Source: a bacterium
Lineage (GTDB): Bacteria; Desulfobacterota; S145-22
Direction of reading: 5' to 3'
Assembly (NCBI GenBank): GCA_026986155.1
Contig: JALSPC010000126.1
Coordinates: forward strand, 1 to 33,502
DNA length: 33,502 bases
Shown: one piece after another, positions 1-9,034 of the stretch
Layout: each line of letters begins with the position of its first letter
Numbering within the stretch: position 1 is the stretch's first letter
Position numbers and translations under genes: made by a program
Notes under the pieces: model-generated
The model's input: only the letters and a program-made list of their open reading frames with translations
Database searches by the model: none
What the model was told of the DNA's origin: nothing

Positions 1-25
1 AACAGGAATTCTTAAGGAGAAGGTT

Positions 26-1144
26 ATGGATGTATTTTCAATGAATTCCCTGCTTCTGAAGACGGGGATTTTTCACCTGACGGTGGGCCATGTCGTCATG
101 TGGGCCATTGGGTTTTTGTTCATCTATCTCGGCATCAAGAAGGATTTCGAACCTCTGCTCCTGGTGCCTATCGGGTTTGGCATTTTTATCGTGAATCTCC
201 CGTTGACCCCCCTGGCCGGAAAGGGAGATCTCATCTGGATCTTTTACCACTACGGCCTTGAATGGGAGGTCATCCCGCCTCTCATCTTCATGGGCGTGGG
301 GGCATTGACCGACTTCGGCCCCCTCATCGCCAACCCGAAGACCCTCCTGCTGGGCGCGGCCGCCCAGTTTGGGGTGTACGTGACCTTCTTTGGAGCGATC
401 GCCCTGGGATTCACCGTGAAGGAAGCGGCCTCCATCGGGATCATCGGGGGCGCGGACGGGCCGACCTGCATCTACCTGACGGCGAAACTGGCGCCAAGGC
501 TCTTGGGTGCCAATGCCATCGCCGCTTACTCTTATATGGCGATGGTTCCGCTCATCCAACCGCCCATCATGAAGCTACTGACCTCCAAGAAGGAGCGCCA
601 GATCGTGATGAAACAGCTCCGACCCGTTTCCAAGCTGGAAAAGATTCTCTTCCCCATGATTGCCACCCTCGTCATCTGCCTCTTGGTTCCCGATTCCGCC
701 CCCCTGATGGCCATGCTGATGCTGGGAAACCTCTTCCGTGAGTGCGGCGTGGTCCAGCGGTTGTCCCACGCGGCCCAGAACGAGCTGCTTAACATCGTGA
801 CCATCTTCCTAGGGATCGCCGTGGGAACGACCATGAAGGCGGAAACCTTTCTCAATCCCCAGCCCATCTTCATCTTTATCTTGGGCCTCGTGGCCTTCTC
901 CTTCAGCACGGTGGGCGGGTTGCTGCTCGCCAAGTTCTTCAACCTGTTCCTCAAGGACAAGATTAATCCCCTTATCGGCTCGGCGGGCGTCTCGGCCGTG
1001 CCCATGGCCGCAAGGGTGACCCAACGGGTGGGACAGCAGGAGAACCCGAGAAACTTTCTCCTGATGCACGCCATGGGCCCCAACGTGGCAGGCGTCATCG
1101 GAACGGCGACGGCGGCGGGCATGTTCCTTGCTTTCCTCAAGTAA
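26..1144 (+). CDS. oadB: Sodium-translocating decarboxylase beta subunit (OadB/GcdB/MmdB family)
   Basis: Integral membrane subunit of a biotin-dependent decarboxylase sodium pump. Members of this family decarboxylate the carboxybiotin carried by a partner protein and export Na+. The 372-residue product is almost entirely hydrophobic with many membrane segments, and near residue 140 carries the family signature [10 protein letters not shown], whose Asp is in the ion pathway of characterised pumps. The C-terminal part ([26 protein letters not shown]) also fits the family. The ATG at 26 follows an AAGGAGAAGG ribosome site. A carboxyltransferase gene follows 80 bp downstream, which favours oxaloacetate as substrate, but glutaconyl-CoA or methylmalonyl-CoA pumps use near-identical beta subunits, so the substrate is inferred. 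No gamma subunit or biotin carrier is visible here; they may lie upstream of the window. Confidence 0.93.
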   Translation: MDVFSMNSLLLKTGIFHLTVGHVVMWAIGFLFIYLGIKKDFEPLLLVPIGFGIFIVNLPLTPLAGKGDLIWIFYHYGLEWEVIPPLIFMGVGALTDFGPLIANPKTLLLGAAAQFGVYVTFFGAIALGFTVKEAASIGIIGGADGPTCIYLTAKLAPRLLGANAIAAYSYMAMVPLIQPPIMKLLTSKKERQIVMKQLRPVSKLEKILFPMIATLVICLLVPDSAPLMAMLMLGNLFRECGVVQRLSHAAQNELLNIVTIFLGIAVGTTMKAETFLNPQPIFIFILGLVAFSFSTVGGLLLAKFFNLFLKDKINPLIGSAGVSAVPMAARVTQRVGQQENPRNFLLMHAMGPNVAGVIGTATAAGMFLAFLK

Positions 1145-1170
1145 CGCTTGACTTCAGGAATGATTGTGAA

Positions 1171-1206
1171 TAAAAGGGTGGGGAGAAGCCACCCTTTTAT
1201 TTTTTT
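1171..1206 (+). terminator. Rho-independent terminator after oadB
   Basis: Perfect 11-bp stem TAAAAGGGTGG / CCACCCTTTTA with a 7-nt loop, followed directly by a run of T. It ends fewer than 20 bases before the pycB start, so it either closes the oadB transcript or works as an attenuator ahead of pycB. Confidence 0.9.
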
Positions 1207-1224
1207 GATTCGAGGAGGAAAAAA

Positions 1225-2718
1225 ATGAATGCGAAAAATCCGGTCAAGATAACCGACACGACCCTTCGTGACGGACACCAGTCCATCTTCGCCACGCGCA
1301 TGCGGACAGAAGACATGATCCCTATCGCGGAAAAGATAGACCAGATGGGTTACCATTCCGTTGAGATGTGGGGAGGCGCCACCTTCGATGTGATGCACCG
1401 GTTCTTGGGGGAAGACCCCTGGGAACGGATCCGCACCCTGAAAAAACTCATGCCCAATACCCCCTTCCAGATGCTCCTGCGGGGTCAAAACCTGGTGGGT
1501 TACCGGAACTATCCCGACGACGTGGTGGAGGCCTTCGTCCAGGCGGCCTGCGACGCGGGTATCGACATCTTCCGCGTCTTCGATTCCGTGAACGATGAAC
1601 GGAACTTCGAAACGAGTTTCAAGATTATCAAGAAAAACGGCAAGCATATCCAGGGAACGGTCTGTTACTCTCTCACCGAGCGCCGGCTGGGAGGTCCCAT
1701 CTACAACGTCGACTATTTCGTGAACAAGGCCCTGAAGATCCAGGAGATGGGAGCCGATTCCATCTGCGTGAAGGATCAGGCGGGCCTGATTTCTCCCTAC
1801 GACGCCTACGAGCTCATCAAGGCCCTAAAGGAAAAACTGGATGTCCCCGTTCAGCTCCACACCCACTTCACCAGCGGCATGGGGGCCCTGTCGCTCCTCA
1901 AGGCCGTCGAGGCCGGGGTCGATGTCATCGACCTGGCGACGGCGCCCTTCGGAATGCGGACCTCCGAGCCCGCCGTGGAGCCCTTCATCGTGGCCCTGAC
2001 CGACACGGACCGGGATCCGGGGCTCGATCTGAACAAGGTGTTCGAGATTGGAAAGTATCTGGAAACCATCATCCCCAAATACAAGCGGTTTGCCGACCAG
2101 ACCCGTTTTTCGGTCATCGACACGACGGTCCTGGTGCACCAGATCCCGGGCGGCATGACGACAAACCTGGTCAACCAGCTCAAGCAGGCCAAGGCCCTGC
2201 ACCGCCTGCCGGAGGTGCACGAGGAGGTGGCGCGGGTCCGGAAGGAGCTGGGGTCTCCCCCTCTCGTAACGCCCTCAAGCCAGTTGGTCGGGGCCCAAGC
2301 GGTAATGAACGTCCTCTTCGGCCGCTACAAGATGATTACCAACCAGACGAAGGATTACGTCTACGGACTCTACGGAAAACCGCCGGTACCCATCGATCCC
2401 GAAATCCAGAAGATCGTTCTGAAGGGTTATCCGCGGGGAGAGACCCCCATTACATGCCGGGCGGCCGATCTTTTGGATCCGGAGCTGGAGAAGGCAAAGG
2501 AGGCCACAAAAGATATCGCCAAGTCGATCGAGGACGTGCTTATCTACGCCCTGTTCCCCGGTTCTGGAATGCAGTTTCTTAAGTGGAAATACGGTTTGGA
2601 ACCCATGCCGGACAGCGTCAAGCCCGTCAGCCTTGAAGAGGTTCAGAAAGAAGAGGAAATGGTTAGGCTGGCGCGCGAGGGAAAACTGATTCGAAAAGAG
2701 GATTGCCCAAAGGCTTGA
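1225..2718 (+). CDS. pycB: Pyruvate/oxaloacetate carboxyltransferase subunit lacking a biotin domain (PycB/OadA-like)
   Basis: Carboxyltransferase that moves CO2 between carboxybiotin and pyruvate/oxaloacetate. The N-terminal TIM-barrel (about residues 8-300) has the HMGL-like start TDTTLRDGHQS with the metal-binding Asp, the metal-binding pair in QLHTHFTSG, and the active-site Lys in CVKDQAGL. The PYC/OADA conserved region fills roughly residues 300-480. At 497 residues it stops before the Pro/Ala linker and biotinyl (MKM) domain of full-length OadA (about 590-600 aa), so biotin must sit on a separate carrier. The start follows GAGGAGG. With the upstream beta subunit it could form a Na+-pumping oxaloacetate decarboxylase; alternatively it is subunit B of a two-subunit pyruvate carboxylase. 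The sequence does not separate these two roles. Confidence 0.92.
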   Translation: MNAKNPVKITDTTLRDGHQSIFATRMRTEDMIPIAEKIDQMGYHSVEMWGGATFDVMHRFLGEDPWERIRTLKKLMPNTPFQMLLRGQNLVGYRNYPDDVVEAFVQAACDAGIDIFRVFDSVNDERNFETSFKIIKKNGKHIQGTVCYSLTERRLGGPIYNVDYFVNKALKIQEMGADSICVKDQAGLISPYDAYELIKALKEKLDVPVQLHTHFTSGMGALSLLKAVEAGVDVIDLATAPFGMRTSEPAVEPFIVALTDTDRDPGLDLNKVFEIGKYLETIIPKYKRFADQTRFSVIDTTVLVHQIPGGMTTNLVNQLKQAKALHRLPEVHEEVARVRKELGSPPLVTPSSQLVGAQAVMNVLFGRYKMITNQTKDYVYGLYGKPPVPIDPEIQKIVLKGYPRGETPITCRAADLLDPELEKAKEATKDIAKSIEDVLIYALFPGSGMQFLKWKYGLEPMPDSVKPVSLEEVQKEEEMVRLAREGKLIRKEDCPKA

Positions 2719-2740
2719 AGGCGTAGTCAACGCCGTTTCT

Positions 2741-2797
2741 GGGGTGGGTATGCGGCAGAGAAGGCTCACCCACCCCTTCTTCCCGCTTTTTGACGCG
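2741..2797 (+). terminator. Terminator-like hairpin after pycB
   Basis: Perfect 9-bp inverted repeat GGGGTGGGT / ACCCACCCC with an 18-nt loop just after the pycB stop. The T-rich tail (TTCTTCCCGCTTTTT) is interrupted, so termination efficiency is uncertain. Confidence 0.55.
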
Positions 2798-2828
2798 ATT
2801 CACTGCGGGCCATGTGGATGAATCTTGC

Positions 2829-2857
2829 TTGAAAAACGCTCATAAAAAGGCTACATT
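2829..2857 (+). promoter_or_regulatory. Candidate sigma-70 promoter for the activase-like gene
   Basis: TTGAAA (5/6 match to the -35 consensus), 17-bp spacer, TACATT (4/6 to the -10), placed about 40 bp before the start codon and after the pycB hairpin. This suggests a separate transcription unit. Read from sequence only. Confidence 0.5.
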
Positions 2858-2902
2858 TATGCTGCAGGGAAGTTCTTTTCGGTAGGCTGAGAAGGGAGGC
2901 TC

Positions 2903-5900
2903 ATGGTTTCCATCGGTATCGACATTGGATCCGTAAGCACGGATGTTGCTGTTTTAGACGGTGAAGGAAAAGTCCTCCTAGACCGTTACATTCGCAATTT
3001 TGGAAAGCCCATTCAGACCGCCCTGGGCGTTTTGGAGGATCTGGTCCGGACCTACGGCGCCGGTGGAATCGAGGCCGTCGCATTCACGGGAACCGGCGGC
3101 AAGCTGATGGCGCGTCTGAGCGGGGGTTTTTTCGCCAATGAGATTATCGCCCAGACCAAGGCCGTCACCCGTTTTCATCCGGAGGCCCGAACCATCATGG
3201 ACGTGGGGGGAGAGGATTCGAAGCTGATCCACCTGGAGGAAGAGGGCGGAACGGTCAAGATTCGTGACTTCTCCATGAACACCCTTTGCGCCGCGGGGAC
3301 GGGATCGTTTCTCGACCAGCAGGCCACGCGGCTCGGATACACCATTGAGGAACTGGGCGAAATCGCCATGCGGTCCCAAAATCCCCCACGGATCGCGGGA
3401 CGCTGCAGCGTCTTCGCAAAATCGGACATGATCCATCTCCAGCAGATCGCCACCCCGGACGAGGATATTCTTGCGGGGCTTTGTTACGCCCTGGCAAGAA
3501 ACTTCAAGAGCAGCATCGGGAAGGGGGAGACCTTCAGGCGCCCCGTGGTATTCCAGGGAGGCGTGGCGGCAAACGTGGCGATGCGGAAGGCCTTTACGGA
3601 CGTGCTAGACCTGGCGGAGGGCGAGCTCATCATTCCGGAACATTTCACCGCCATGGGGGCCATCGGGGCGGTTCTTCGCGCCCTGGAAGAAGGCATCCGG
3701 ACGGGGGCGCCGAACCTGGAGGCCGTTCGGGAATACCTTACGAAGATCGAGCGTGACGACAAACCGATGGAACCCCTAAGCCTCTCGTCCAATCACGACA
3801 CCTCGGGGCAATCCCGGAAGAGCGGATCCCGAGAAAACATCCGGGGCTATCTCGGGATCGATGTGGGGTCCATCAGCACCAACCTGGTGGTCCTGGATGA
3901 AAACCTGGAACTGGTCACGAAGCGCTACCTCATGACCGCCGGCAAACCCATCGAGGCGGTGCGATTCGGCTTGAAGTCGATCGAGGAGGAACTGGGCGGG
4001 GACGTGGAGATCCTCGGGGCGGCCACCACCGGCTCCGGGCGTTATCTCATCGGAGACTTCGTGGGCGCCGACGTGGTGCGCAACGAGATCACCGCCCAGG
4101 CGACGGCGGCGGTCCACATCGACCCCAAGGTGGATACCATCTTCGAGATAGGAGGTCAGGACTCCAAGTTCATCAGTATCGACGACGGGGTGGTCGTCGA
4201 CTTCGAGATGAACAAGTCGTGCGCGGCGGGGACGGGCTCTTTCCTGGAAGAGCAGGCGGAACGCCTGGGAATCTCCATCAAGGAAGAATTCAGCGAACTG
4301 TCCCTCTCCGCCCGGCGCCCCGTGCGAATGGGGGAACGGTGCACCGTCTTCATCGAATCGGATCTCGTCCACCACCAGCAGAAGGGCGCCAAGACGGATG
4401 ACCTGGTGGCGGGGCTTTCCTACTCCATCGTCCTCAACTATCTGAACCGGGTGGTGGGCGACCGGAGGATCGGCCGCAATATCTTCTTTCAGGGCGGAAC
4501 GGCCTTCAACAAGGGAGTCGTGGCCGCGTTCGAAAAGGTTCTGGGACGTCCCGTCACGGTACCGCCCAACCACGACGTAACGGGGGCCATTGGAGCGGCG
4601 ATCCTGGCGAAAGAGTACATGGCCCAACAACCGGGCCCCTCCAACTTCAAGGGTTTCGACCTTTCGGAACGCTCCTATACCATTAAGACCTTCGAGTGCA
4701 AGGGGTGTGACAACCGCTGCCTCATCCGGCAGGTGAGTATCGAAAACGAGGCCCCGCTCTACTACGGAAGTCGATGCGAGAAATACGACGTGGTCAAGAA
4801 AAAGAAACGGGTGGACCTCCCCAATCTCTTTGAGGAGCGGGAGCGCTATCTCCTGGAAGAATACGGGGGAGACCCCGAGGATCCCACACGCCCGGATGTC
4901 ATCGGGATCCCCAGGCTCCTCTTCTTCCATGAATATTTCCCCTTCTGGCTCCGGTTTTTCAAGGAACTCGGATTTACCCCCATGATCTCCGCCCCCACCC
5001 GCCGGGATTTGATCCGCAAGGGGGTCGAATCGATCGTGGCGGAGACCTGTTTTCCGGTGAAGGTAGCACACGGCCACGTCATCGACCTGCTGGAGAAGGG
5101 GGTATCGAACCTCTTCCTGCCCAGCGTCATCGACCAGCCCCCGCTGGTGAAAGACGCGGTGAACAGCTTCAATTGCCCCTACGCCCAGACCCTTCCCTAC
5201 ACTCTCCCCTCCGCCATCGACTTCTCCCGGTACCGGACGCGCCTCCTGTCCCCGGTGATTCGCTTCGGGCAGGGCAAGAAGATTCTGAAGGGCGACCTGG
5301 CGAAGTTAGGAAAGATGCTGGGGGTTTCCTCCTCAAGGATTGCTTCCGCCTACGAAAAGGCCTGGCGGGTGCAGCAACGGTTTTACGACAGGCTCATCGC
5401 GCGGGGACGGGAAGTCATGGCGGATCTTGCGCGGAAGGGAGACACGGGGATCGTGGTGGTGGGACGCCCCTACAACACCTGTGACAACGGCGTGAACCTG
5501 AACCTCCCGAAAAAACTGCTCGACCTGGGGGTCCTTCCCATTCCCATGGATTTCATCCGGTTGGATGACTTGCCCGCCACGGAGGGCGTGCGCGATATCT
5601 ATTGGAAGTATGGACAGAAGATCCTGGCCATGGCAAAGAAACTTCGGGAACGCGAAAATCTCTATTCCCTCTACATCACCAATTTTGGGTGCGGTCCCGA
5701 TTCTTTTATCAGTCACTTCTACCGTGAGGAGAGCAAGGGGAAGCCCTATCTCCAACTGGAGATCGACGAACACAGCGCGGATGCCGGTGCCATCACCCGC
5801 TGCGAGGCCTTTCTGGACAGTCTGAGAAACGTGAAAAAGAAGGAGACAAAACCCCGTCCCTGGCGTCCATCCACGGTCAAGGCCCGGAAAGTCGCCCTCG

Positions 5901-7108
5901 GCCTTGCCGACAGGGTTATATACGTCCCCCACATGGCCGACCACGCATACGCCTTCGCGGCTGCGTTCGAGGCCTGCGGCCTGAAGGCGGACGTCTTCCC
6001 GGAATCCTCGGAGGAAACACTGGAATACGGCCGCAAATACACGACGGGCAAGGAATGTTTCCCCTGCATCGTGACCACGGGGGACCTGATACGCATTACC
6101 AAGAAACCGGATTTCGACCCGGAAAAGGTGGCCATATTTTTCCCTTCCGGAAGCGGTCCCTGCCGTTACGGGCAGTATCACCGGTTTCACCGGCTCCTCC
6201 TGGATCAATTGGGATATCCAAACCTTCCCATCTTCGCCCCCGAGCAGGACGAGTCTCTCTACGAGGACGTGGCGGCCCTGGGAAAGAAATTCCAGCGGCT
6301 CGCCTGGCAGGGGATCGTGGCCGTGGACCTGTTGTACAAGATGCTCCACGAAACTCGTCCCTACGAGGTAGAACAGGGCGCCACAGATGAGATTTACCGG
6401 CGTTGTCTCAAGCGCATCTGCGAAGATATCCGAAACGAACGGAATCTCATCGAAACATTCGAGGCGATTATCGAGGATTTCAGGACGATTGAGGTGGACC
6501 GGTCTGTCAAAAAGCCCCTTATCGGAATCGTGGGCGAGATATTCGTTCGTCTGAACCGGTTCAGCAACGAGGACGTCATCCGGAAGGTGGAGGCCCTGGG
6601 GGGCGAGGTGTGGCTTTCCCCCCTCTCCGAGTGGGTCTACTACACCAATTTCACCGCCCGGATGCGCAACAGCCTCCAGAAAAAGTGGCTGAGCAATCTG
6701 AAGCTCTCCCTCGTCGAGCATTTCCAGAAAAAGGACGAGGAAATGCTGATGAATTTCCTCTCCCGGTACCTGCGCAATTCCCACGAACCGGAGACGGAAG
6801 AAATCATCGAGAAGGCCCGCCCCTATCTCCATCCCACCTTCGAGGGTGAGGCGATCCTGAGCGTGGGAAAGGCCATCGATTTGAAGGATAAGGGCGCGAG
6901 TGGTATCATCAACATCATGCCCTTCACCTGCATGCCCGGCACCATCGTCAGCGCCATTCTGAAACGATTCAGGGAGGAAAACCAGCATCTTCCCATCCTG
7001 AACATGGCCTACGACGGACAGGAGCAGACGAATACCTTGACCCGCCTGGAGGCCTTCATGTATCAGGCAAGGGAGTATCAACGACAAAATCAACGTTTAC
7101 AAACGTAG
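2903..7108 (+). CDS. Large two-module acyl-CoA dehydratase activase-like protein
   Basis: A 1401-residue protein of the BcrAD/BadFG/HgdC activase type, which in characterised relatives uses ATP to drive single-electron transfer to a [4Fe-4S] dehydratase or reductase. Module 1 (about residues 3-260) has GIDIGSVSTD, DVGGEDSKLI, the cluster-ligand-like NTLCAAGTGSF and GRCSVF cysteines, and FQGGVAAN. Module 2 (about 315-575) repeats the same motifs (GIDVGSISTN, EIGGQDSKFI, NKSCAAGTGSF, GERCTVF). A Cys patch ECKGCDNRC lies near 600. A DUF2229-like region follows (about 665-900), then an HgdB-like C-terminal region (about 980-1395) with ECFPC, SGPCRYGQY and MPFTCMPGT. The start follows GAAGGGAGG. 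No dehydratase subunit genes are adjacent, so its partner is unknown. Length and order match the long activase-like proteins common in anaerobes, whose role is unproven. Confidence 0.88.
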   Translation: MVSIGIDIGSVSTDVAVLDGEGKVLLDRYIRNFGKPIQTALGVLEDLVRTYGAGGIEAVAFTGTGGKLMARLSGGFFANEIIAQTKAVTRFHPEARTIMDVGGEDSKLIHLEEEGGTVKIRDFSMNTLCAAGTGSFLDQQATRLGYTIEELGEIAMRSQNPPRIAGRCSVFAKSDMIHLQQIATPDEDILAGLCYALARNFKSSIGKGETFRRPVVFQGGVAANVAMRKAFTDVLDLAEGELIIPEHFTAMGAIGAVLRALEEGIRTGAPNLEAVREYLTKIERDDKPMEPLSLSSNHDTSGQSRKSGSRENIRGYLGIDVGSISTNLVVLDENLELVTKRYLMTAGKPIEAVRFGLKSIEEELGGDVEILGAATTGSGRYLIGDFVGADVVRNEITAQATAAVHIDPKVDTIFEIGGQDSKFISIDDGVVVDFEMNKSCAAGTGSFLEEQAERLGISIKEEFSELSLSARRPVRMGERCTVFIESDLVHHQQKGAKTDDLVAGLSYSIVLNYLNRVVGDRRIGRNIFFQGGTAFNKGVVAAFEKVLGRPVTVPPNHDVTGAIGAAILAKEYMAQQPGPSNFKGFDLSERSYTIKTFECKGCDNRCLIRQVSIENEAPLYYGSRCEKYDVVKKKKRVDLPNLFEERERYLLEEYGGDPEDPTRPDVIGIPRLLFFHEYFPFWLRFFKELGFTPMISAPTRRDLIRKGVESIVAETCFPVKVAHGHVIDLLEKGVSNLFLPSVIDQPPLVKDAVNSFNCPYAQTLPYTLPSAIDFSRYRTRLLSPVIRFGQGKKILKGDLAKLGKMLGVSSSRIASAYEKAWRVQQRFYDRLIARGREVMADLARKGDTGIVVVGRPYNTCDNGVNLNLPKKLLDLGVLPIPMDFIRLDDLPATEGVRDIYWKYGQKILAMAKKLRERENLYSLYITNFGCGPDSFISHFYREESKGKPYLQLEIDEHSADAGAITRCEAFLDSLRNVKKKETKPRPWRPSTVKARKVALGLADRVIYVPHMADHAYAFAAAFEACGLKADVFPESSEETLEYGRKYTTGKECFPCIVTTGDLIRITKKPDFDPEKVAIFFPSGSGPCRYGQYHRFHRLLLDQLGYPNLPIFAPEQDESLYEDVAALGKKFQRLAWQGIVAVDLLYKMLHETRPYEVEQGATDEIYRRCLKRICEDIRNERNLIETFEAIIEDFRTIEVDRSVKKPLIGIVGEIFVRLNRFSNEDVIRKVEALGGEVWLSPLSEWVYYTNFTARMRNSLQKKWLSNLKLSLVEHFQKKDEEMLMNFLSRYLRNSHEPETEEIIEKARPYLHPTFEGEAILSVGKAIDLKDKGASGIINIMPFTCMPGTIVSAILKRFREENQHLPILNMAYDGQEQTNTLTRLEAFMYQAREYQRQNQRLQT

Positions 7109-7122
7109 GAAAGGTGGAATCC

Positions 7123-9027
7123 ATGTCGAAAAAGATCGCGCTGATCCTCTGTCTCGCCTTGTTCATTCCTCTCGTCACAGGCTGCGGGGAATCCCTGAAG
7201 TTCTGGAAAAAAAAGAGTGAAGTGGAGGTAGTCAACAAGAAACTGCCCCCTTTTGAACAGCTCTTCAACCGAACAGTGGAGATGTACAACGCCAAGCAGT
7301 ACAAGGACGCCATCCAGGCCTTCCTCTTCCTGCGGGAGAACTATCCCAGGAAGGGAAGCTACCAGGCGCGCATTACCCTATACATCGCGGACAGCCATTA
7401 CAAATTGAAGGAGTATCCCGAGGCTATCGCCAACTATGAGGAATTCATCAAGCTCTATCCCACAAGTCCTGATGTGCCCTACGCCACTTTCCAAATCGGC
7501 ATGTCCTACTACAAGCAGCGGCGCACCTACGACCGTGACGCCACCTTCGTCCGAAAGGCCATCACCTACTTCGAAAAGGTCCTGCGGATCTCCCCGCCGG
7601 GGGTTCTCGTCAACGAGTCCATCCGGATGATAGCCTTCTGTCAGCGCGAGCTCTCTCTGCACGAATTTTTCATCGCCGACTTTTACCTCAGAACCCATCA
7701 TTACAAGGCAGCGATCCTGCGCTTCAAGGGTATCCTCAGAAAATTCTACAGCCTGAAGGTCCAGGACCGGGCCCACCTGGGCATCGCCAAGGCCTATCTC
7801 AAACTGAAAAACCGAAACGCGGCCTATCGCCATCTCAGCTTCGTGGCAAAGCATTACCCGCAGACACCTTACGGCAAAGAGGCGTGGAAGCTGCTCCAGA
7901 AGGACTACAAGGTTGCCGCCCTTAAGGACCTGCCTAACGTGACCTTCCCCAGGAAAATGCCGGCGGAGACGGTTCAGGATATCGAAACAACGTCTGAGAA
8001 AAAGGCGATCCACAAGACGTCGGAAGAAACTGCCGCTCCCGAGAAGGAGAAGAAGGAAGCGGCGCCCGCCTCCAAGCCCGCAGCCGTGAAGGTGGCCAAA
8101 AAGGCGCCGGCACCCGCTCCCAAGGTTTACTATCCGCCCGTGGGAAAAACGGTAAAGGTCAAAAAAGAAAAATCCATGCCGGAAGAAAAGACCTCCACCC
8201 CCGCCCCGGCGGCGAAAGAGGTGACGAAAACGGCCACCAAACCAGCGCCGGAAAAGCCCGTCACCGTCCAGCCTAAGGCGGAGAAACCCGTAGCGCAGAT
8301 TAACAAGACCCGGGAATCTGAGGAAGTTACGGCTGAAAAGGAGGCGCCCGCACCCCCCAAGGCTGAGGTAAAGGCGAAGCCTGCCGCCGCGCCGGCACCG
8401 CCCGCCGAGGTCGTAAAAAAGACAAAAGTAAAATCCCCTCCTCCCGCGCCAGAAAAGGGAAAAGCCTCTACCCAGGCGTTACATAAAGCGCCTGAGACAA
8501 AACCATCCAAGGTGGCGAAAGCGGAAAAAGAGACGCCAAAGGTCAAGACCTTGGTGAAAACGGACCGCCTTCCCCCGAAGGGGCGGAAAGCGGCCGGCGA
8601 TAATTCCCTTGGCCCCGTTGGCGCCATCGACACGCGTCTTCCCATTCACATCGCCTCGGATCATGTGGAGGCGCAACAGGGGAAGAACTCCGTGCGCTTC
8701 TACGGGAACGTGGTCGTGACCCAGAAGGACGTAACCATGAAATGCGACGACCTCACCGCCTTTTACGTAGCGGGGGGCAAAGCCATCGACAGGATCATCG
8801 CCCACGGGAACGTCTCCATCTCGCAGCGCGATAAGAAGGTCATGTGCGGCAGGGCCGTTTTCTACAACGCGGCCCGGAAGATCGTCTTGGAAAAATCACC
8901 CACCGCCTGGGACGGAAAAAACAAGTTAAGCGGTAACAAAATGGTCCTGTTGCTGGATAAAAACGAGATACAGATCCTCGGGTCACGGAAGAAACCCACG
9001 GAACTGGTAATCTATCCCGAGAAGTAA
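7123..9027 (+). CDS. Lipoprotein with BamD-like TPR region fused to an LptA/OstA-like domain
   Basis: The start is set at ATG 7123, well spaced from AGGAAAGG; the ORF track's GTG at 7114 overlaps that site. The N-terminus is a lipoprotein signal, hydrophobic and ending in LVTGC, with the lipidated Cys at residue 21. Residues about 40-265 are TPR-like and resemble outer-membrane assembly lipoprotein BamD (FEQLFNRTVEMYNAKQYKDA, IANYEEFIKLYPTSPDVPYA). Residues about 270-500 form a Lys/Pro/Ala-rich, low-complexity linker, likely a disordered periplasmic tether. Residues about 507-634 resemble LptA/OstA N-terminal repeats (IASDHVEAQQGKNSVRFYGNV, AIDRIIAHGNVSISQRDKKV). BamD normally serves beta-barrel insertion and LptA carries lipopolysaccharide across the periplasm, so the fusion is unusual. 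The gene begins 14 bp after the activase gene and may share its transcript. Confidence 0.85.
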   Translation: MSKKIALILCLALFIPLVTGCGESLKFWKKKSEVEVVNKKLPPFEQLFNRTVEMYNAKQYKDAIQAFLFLRENYPRKGSYQARITLYIADSHYKLKEYPEAIANYEEFIKLYPTSPDVPYATFQIGMSYYKQRRTYDRDATFVRKAITYFEKVLRISPPGVLVNESIRMIAFCQRELSLHEFFIADFYLRTHHYKAAILRFKGILRKFYSLKVQDRAHLGIAKAYLKLKNRNAAYRHLSFVAKHYPQTPYGKEAWKLLQKDYKVAALKDLPNVTFPRKMPAETVQDIETTSEKKAIHKTSEETAAPEKEKKEAAPASKPAAVKVAKKAPAPAPKVYYPPVGKTVKVKKEKSMPEEKTSTPAPAAKEVTKTATKPAPEKPVTVQPKAEKPVAQINKTRESEEVTAEKEAPAPPKAEVKAKPAAAPAPPAEVVKKTKVKSPPPAPEKGKASTQALHKAPETKPSKVAKAEKETPKVKTLVKTDRLPPKGRKAAGDNSLGPVGAIDTRLPIHIASDHVEAQQGKNSVRFYGNVVVTQKDVTMKCDDLTAFYVAGGKAIDRIIAHGNVSISQRDKKVMCGRAVFYNAARKIVLEKSPTAWDGKNKLSGNKMVLLLDKNEIQILGSRKKPTELVIYPEK

Positions 9028-9034
9028 AAAAGCG

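Noticed and set aside
5333-7093. 586-codon minus-strand ORF antisense to the activase gene (likewise 3776-5077 and 532-1647)
   Set aside because: Low-complexity His/Gly/Asp/Glu-rich translation without family motifs, fully opposite strongly coding frames; a shadow of GC-rich codon use.
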